Assembly (NCBI RefSeq): GCF_945859685.1
Contig: NC_079148.1
Span: forward strand, 34,049,946 to 34,113,945
DNA: 64,000 bases
DNA from: Eupeodes corollae
Taxonomy: Eukaryota > Arthropoda > Insecta > Diptera > Syrphidae
Direction of reading: 5' to 3'
The translations under genes were made by a program, and so were the position numbers. Below, in pieces: positions 58,680 to 64,000 of the stretch (the first letter of the stretch is position 1; each line of letters begins with the position of its first letter). A model generated the notes under the pieces. It saw only the letters and a program-made list of their open reading frames with translations. It did no database searches and was not told where the DNA came from.

Positions 58680-59492
58680 AAATTCAATTCTTTTTGTTTT
58701 TGTTTTTTTAGTTAGTTTCGATTTCTGTTTTATAAAAATTTTACAATTTTCCTAACAATATATAGTTTGCATTGTTGTTTTAAAGAATTTTGTTTTGTTT
58801 ATTATTATTTTAATTTTGTTTGATTTATTTAAATGTTTGTATAAGTAGTAGGTAAGTACTATTTCTGTTTATGTTTTGTATTTGATAAAATGTTGTATCA
58901 GGAATTTTTTTTAAAGTTTTCTTAAATTTTATTTTATTTAATTATTTGGAGTTGTTTTGTGTTTTATTTATATATATATTTATGTAAATATTTTTTATTT
59001 TAGAATATTGAAGTGAAAACAATGCTTTCTTTGTTTACGTATAAATAAAACATTTTTTGTGTTCGTTTTGGTTTTTTTGTGAAGTTAGTGTTTTAATTTA
59101 GTTTTGCTCTATGTATGGTTTTTTATACACTTGTTGTTTTTATTATATTTTTGTTTTTTGAAAACTATTAAAAATAAATTCCGTTTGTGTCTCTATGTTT
59201 CGCAACTTTTTTTTTTGTTTTTCTTTAGTTTTAATTTTGCTTTCAAAATATTTTGATTTCGTTTTTTTTTATCATTTATAATGCTTTACATTTTCTTGTT
59301 TATATTTAGTTTTCTTTTTTGTTGTTTTTGTAATATAAATGTTGCTTTCTTTTTTTTCTTTTGTTAACTTATTGCTATTTAAATATATTATGTATATATA
59401 TGTTTCTCTTCTTCTTTTTTGTTTTTGTGTTACTTACATGTTAACAAATGTTTTCATTTTGAAAATTGAACTAGGATCCGGATGCTAATATT
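58680..59492 (-). other. Proximal 3' UTR of Nmdar2
   Basis: Directly follows the Nmdar2 stop (59493-59495, - strand). Strongly T-rich on the + strand (A-rich in the transcript), with several TTTATT words on the + strand (AATAAA in the transcript). No reading frame. Confidence 0.5.
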
Positions 59493-62400
59493 TTAAAGGA
59501 CTGTTTCCATTTCAGCAATTTCCGTTTTATAAGACCTAGAAAATAGAATTTGTTAGTTTTATTTGTTCTGGGGTTTACATTTTTTTCAGATTTGAAAAAA
59601 AGTACCTACTTACCCATAGTTTTAATTTGTATTAGTAAAAAATAAGTACGAGATTAAATTATCAAGTTAAGTGCTAATTCAAAAATACTCAGCAATTGAG
59701 TAGTGAAATTTTTGAAATATGTTCTCAAAATGTTTGATAATTTTTTGGAAACGTACTTATTTTTATTAATCCATTTAGAGTCAAAGATTTAATTGTAATA
59801 ATATTTTTATCATAGATACAAGATTCTAAGTTATACTATTTGTAGTACTTGATAAATTCAAAGGGTGTTACTGTTCATTCAAACATTTTCTACTATAGGA
59901 GATTTACTTACGACAAAAAACTAGATACGAATTTATAGATAAAGATTAAGGATCAAGCTGATTATATCTAGGATTTCAATTCAGTAAGCAGATATTCTAC
60001 AGGATTAGAAAATAAAAACTAAGAAGGTTTAAAAAGAGGTCGACATTTTTAACAAAAAATCTACATTGGGTTATTATTTAAAAAAATTCAAGACAAAGCA
60101 GATAAGGAATGTAACACTTAGTTTTCTTTAAAATTTATTATTTGGCCAGGAAATTTGGAAAATGTAAGTTTTTAATAATATCCTATCCATATTAAAAACG
60201 AAGTGACTTTCATGTAGGTGAAGTAACGTGTGATGAAGCGTAAGGTCCGTCAAGATGAACTGTGCATTAAATATTGAATTAATCATTTAAATGAATCAAT
60301 TGATTGCAATCTTTTAAGAATTTATGCATTTGTATTTACTGCATTCTTTTAAACTGATTTGTATTGTTTTGAGCTACTTAACTCTTTTTGTGTTCATAAA
60401 CATTTCTTTCATTCAAAAAACAAATTTTGTTGATGATTTAAGAATTGTGAAAAATGCATGATTGCAAGGTTTATAATATCAAATGAAAGTTGAAGTTATA
60501 GTTTCAATATTAACTAATCTTTAAAGAGTTTTATTTCCTAACCTTTAATCTACAATTTTGAAACACCCTCGCTTAGGATTCTTTTTAATATTCAAAGCAA
60601 TGGAAACATCCACAAATGATATTATTATTAATAAAATAAAATAATTTTTATAAAACAAAATATATTATTTTCGAAGTGGTCTTAATTTCCCGTTTGAGGA
60701 TTTATTTCATTTGATTTGGTATTCGTGACTAAGGGACCATCATGCACATTCCATTTTGCAAGCAACAACACAAATATGAAAAAACTTACCACCTGTATAA
60801 ATCTTGTGCACTGCCTCCTAAGCTTAAATTTCCCAACAGTGGCGGACGTTCTTTCATATGATGATGATTAAGTAAATCTGACGAAGACGCCAGTCTGTTT
60901 AAACAAAAAAAAAAAACAAGTTTTAATAAAACATCTTAATCCTAAACAATATTTTATGTATATTTACTTTAATTGTGGTGGTTTAATGCCATGTTTATCC
61001 ATGGCCTTCTCCAATTGCCGAATTCTTAATCGGGCCATATCTAATTCGTGTTTAACTTTCCATAAATGTGTATCACAAATCGGATCGTTACAGCGATGTT
61101 TTTTGATTATTTCCGTTGCTTCATAAACTGCCCCACGGAATGTCAATGATTTACCCATTGACAATGATATTAAAGCACAACAACCTCCCCTATCAGACTT
61201 CGCTAAACGTTTACGGAAATATTTAAAGTACATATGCTCTAAAAGTAATAGTAAGGCGGCCAGTAGAATACCAGCCATTAGAAGTAGAAAAGCTGATAAG
61301 AACTGCTCCAGAGCCAATGGATCTGATGATTTGTGCTCTTGTTTGCCCGGCCTACAACTTCCGGTCATCCAATAACGTCGCAAACGTTCTAAATCACCAT
61401 TCGCACGAAATTCCAAAAGTCGTTTATTAAACATTTGAACGTATTTTGAATTGCGGCTGAAGGCAAGACCGTAACCTTTAGAATGAATAATATTTAAATC
61501 TTGATGTGTAATGAAGTTTAAATGATAAAAACACTTACCTGTCATAGCATACCAACTGCCGACTGTCAATAATCTACAATCTTCGTCTTGAGCCACCAAG
61601 TAGTCCAGAACAGTTCCATCATAAACAAAACAGTCCAAGCCTCCATTCAAAACTGACGCAACCCCTTCAGCCACACTAGTCTTGTTGAAACTTTAAAACA
61701 CAAAGATACATTAAAAACCACCACTCTTCAAAACTCAATACAAATCACCAATCTTACTCTTTTAAGTAATGATGCATTTCCTTAAAGTATTTATGGATGG
61801 TTGAGTCGGTATGACTGTAAGGAATAGTACCAAATTTAAAGGAAGGCTTATGCGAAAATGGATGGGTCAATCTTGTGTCATTCAATCCACTAAATTCATG
61901 AAATTCCTCTCTGATAAAAAAAACAAAAATATGGAAATATGTTTTCTTGAAAATTCCAACACATAAATCACTTATGCAAATTTTTAATATATACCTGGTT
62001 ATCATGAAAGCAGCCAAGTTGGCAGTATAGATAGCCAAAAAGACCACAGCAAATAAGGCCCAAACATTGGTCATGAATCGAGAGGTAAAGCCTCTTGGGG
62101 AATCCACGTGCACAGCAGCTTGAAACAAAACGGCCCAAACCAGCCAATAAGTTCGAAAAAGGGAAAATCTATAGGGAATTACTGAGCCCGTTTGTAAGGA
62201 CAATTTCATATCGAATCCACTTGGTGATAACCATTCGAATAGAAATATCATAAAAGTTGCTGCATGTATAGCAACTATTCCAACCTGCGTATATGTACAT
62301 GTATAGAAATAGGTATTCAACCAGTTAAATTATTCAAATTAGATTTTTGAAGGGATTTTAAGTTCTCAAAAATTATTCAAGCAATACAAAAAAAAAAAAC

Positions 62401-62999
62401 CTTACCAACATCCATGAAGCAGTATCGAAAGGTTCTAAAAATGCTGTCGGTGATATAATTCCTGTTCTCTTTGCCACCACAATTGCTATACCAGTTTCCA
62501 TGAAAGGTTCACTGAAATCCACGACAGCTTCTCGTTCTGTGTTTATCATTAGTGAGGTTAGAACCATGTCTGTTTTTCGATTAACAAGCTCTGCAATTAG
62601 TCCATTCCATTTGCCATTCTCCAAAGTCCCCCATTTGCCATCTTCTACGCGTACTAATTCATATGTGAAACCTAATTCTTCGGCAAATTTCTCCAGCAAA
62701 TCAATACAAAAACCACTGCAACATTGGAAGAAGGACTCATTGCGATGCGCTTGACCGATGTCGACATCTGCAGCCATTTCGTGATCAGCTGCAACACGAC
62801 ATAGCACACCTCTGTCCATTAGGCATTTACCACTCACCGGGTCGGCTGGCGAGAGATTTATATAAGGCGCTTCTTCTAGAAATGTTATCTTCAGATGAAA
62901 TTTTTCTGGCACGCCCTGTGGTGGGGCATGTGAGTTGCCAGGCCAAGCTATATCCCGGATATCTAGCTTTTGTGTTTCCCACGATTTCCATACTCCAAT
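59493..62999 (-). CDS. Nmdar2: NMDA-type glutamate receptor GluN2 subunit, C-terminal half (partial)
   Basis: Exons, right to left: 62406-62999, 61995-62284, 61758-61910, 61539-61690, 60968-61475, 60790-60894 and 59493-59535. Phases agree over 615 codons. Exon 62406-62999 holds the S1 ligand-binding half ([47 protein letters not shown] with the ligand Arg). M1 is [19 protein letters not shown]2/M3 are [11 protein letters not shown] and [15 protein letters not shown]2 has [15 protein letters not shown]4 is [21 protein letters not shown] cytoplasmic tail follows with a possible coiled coil ([20 protein letters not shown]) and the end EMETVL. GluN2 rather than GluN1: FLEPF and VAKRTG resemble GluN2 around M1, and [14 protein letters not shown] matches the GluN2 'RSVEDAL' region. 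The protein pairs with GluN1 to form glutamate-gated cation channels in synapses. The amino-terminal domain is outside the window. Confidence 0.92.
61476..61538 (-). other. 63-nt frame-preserving intron in Nmdar2
   Basis: Donor ACAG|GTAAGT and acceptor CTAAAG. Length is a multiple of three and the frame through it has no stop, so retention would insert 21 residues (starting KCFYHLNF) into the MTGYG region of the ligand-binding S2 half. Splicing restores the conserved TGYGLA. Confidence 0.85.
61911..61994 (-). other. 84-nt frame-preserving intron in Nmdar2
   Basis: Donor CCAG|GTATAT, acceptor TTATCAG. A multiple of three with no in-frame stop. Retention would add 28 residues right after M3. 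Splicing gives MITREEFHEF, matching the GluN2 MIQEEF block. Confidence 0.85.
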
Positions 63000-64000
63000 C
63001 TGAGAATAGATTAAAAAATAGTATACAAATCATAAACCAATAATCCGAAATAGGGATATTGCTATTTTCCTAGGAAAAATACCTGTTAAGAAAATGTGTT
63101 TATCTTGAAAAAATAAACTTCTTGAGAGAAAGTTGTAATGATAACTTTGTATCTGCATATATTGCGAGTTCTTTTAATTTATATAAACTTCATAAATTTA
63201 TGGTATTTGTCAAGATTAAACAGTGTCTTATCTATTTCAGATTATCCACAAATCTATTTTTAAGAAATCATTTTTAATTCAATGAAAGTGTTTTTGAAAT
63301 TGCAACTTTATAAATATTTCAGTACATTATTACTTTGCATGTTTTAAAGACACCTACAACTGTTACATATATAAAATCCTTTACGGATGCTTTAAGGTGT
63401 TTTAACTCAACTGTTGGTATTTCATATACTCGTACATAATCAAATATTGTGTGTATTTTTGAATAATTCCAATTGTGTAAGTGTTTCTACTTCGGAAAGG
63501 GCTTGATGGATTTTAAAGGGAAACACAAATTAAATCTTTCATTCTACTAATGGTTTTTGTGGGAGGATGGACATTTTCGGAAATTTTGAAAACCTACCCT
63601 TTTAGTAAAAATCTGAATAATATTTTATTTAATTTATTTATTCGTCTTAAAAGTTACACACTCTACTTAGAATAATACTTATGACACATAACATAAAAAT
63701 AAAATACATTATTTACATATAGCATTATAACAAATTTACTTATTTATGTTTCAAAACATTTCTATTAATATTAAAATCAATTTCAAAATCATATTCATTT
63801 AAATCCATAAAAACTCATAAACATAGTAACAAAACCGGACATACAACAATTTAATTCAAGAGATCAAGAGGAAAATTATACGATGGAAAATTACAATGAC
63901 CAAACGTTGAAAAACTTGGTGAACCTTTCTTTGTATCGTTCAATGAATTTATGGAACAAATCGTTAGCAAAGAGAAGACATTAAGAAAAAGTAAGATGTA
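63000..64000 (-). other. Intron of Nmdar2 upstream of the S1 exon
   Basis: Acceptor CTATTCTCAG ends at 63000. The remaining kilobase shows no exon; preceding exons lie beyond the window. Confidence 0.6.

Overview
This is a piece of a dipteran genome, most likely a brachyceran (higher) fly. The coding exons are insect-like, spliced by short GT..AG introns of about 48-120 nt, and sit in very AT-rich DNA full of transposons. I name genes from protein motifs read by eye; no database was searched.

Genes, left to right. (1) AdoR, an adenosine-type GPCR, + strand, 15031-27270, four coding exons, with a 9.9 kb first intron full of mobile-element relics. (2) U3-55K/RRP9, a WD40 protein of the U3 snoRNP, + strand, 30469-32605, five exons. 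(3) HPS1, a BLOC-3 subunit, - strand, 32719-34497, one uninterrupted 592-residue frame, convergent with U3-55K. (4) Ciao1, cytosolic Fe-S assembly, + strand, 38331-39399, two exons, 335 residues. (5) Ercc1, DNA repair, - strand, 39466-40379, three exons, convergent with Ciao1 and only 66 bp away. (6) A small unrecognised gene, - strand, 45399-45866, three exons, 101 residues. (7) The 3' half of an NMDA-receptor GluN2 gene (Nmdar2), - strand, 59493-62999, seven exons; its amino-terminal half lies beyond the right edge.

Most of the rest is mobile DNA. The dominant family is an unclassified interspersed repeat of about 1.2-1.9 kb. It has conserved end modules, a CGTACGTC-type minisatellite and a central array of roughly 172-bp AT-rich units. 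I see eight copies: 1-2882, 6003-8275, 11128-12568, 13018-13624, 16594-18378, 18723-19977, 47313-48546 and 52418-53655. Other elements are a nearly complete mariner-type element (1207-2482) and several mariner scraps; a decayed Transib transposase, the lineage that gave rise to RAG1 (20270-21770); a 697-bp P-element-like MITE nested in a mariner relic; two other inverted-repeat elements; two 5'-truncated copies of one LINE; a tRNA-derived SINE family; and a 5S-rRNA-derived SINE. Several insertions are nested, and the target-site duplications give the order of events.

The genes do not form a pathway; they are ordinary neighbours. The points most worth a second look are the 172-bp-unit repeat family, the P-like MITE, the 5S SINE carrying a LINE, the Transib relic with a perfect 26-bp hairpin, and sequence features of the GluN2 gene (Gln at the pore N-site, frame-preserving mini-introns, a C-terminal PDZ ligand).
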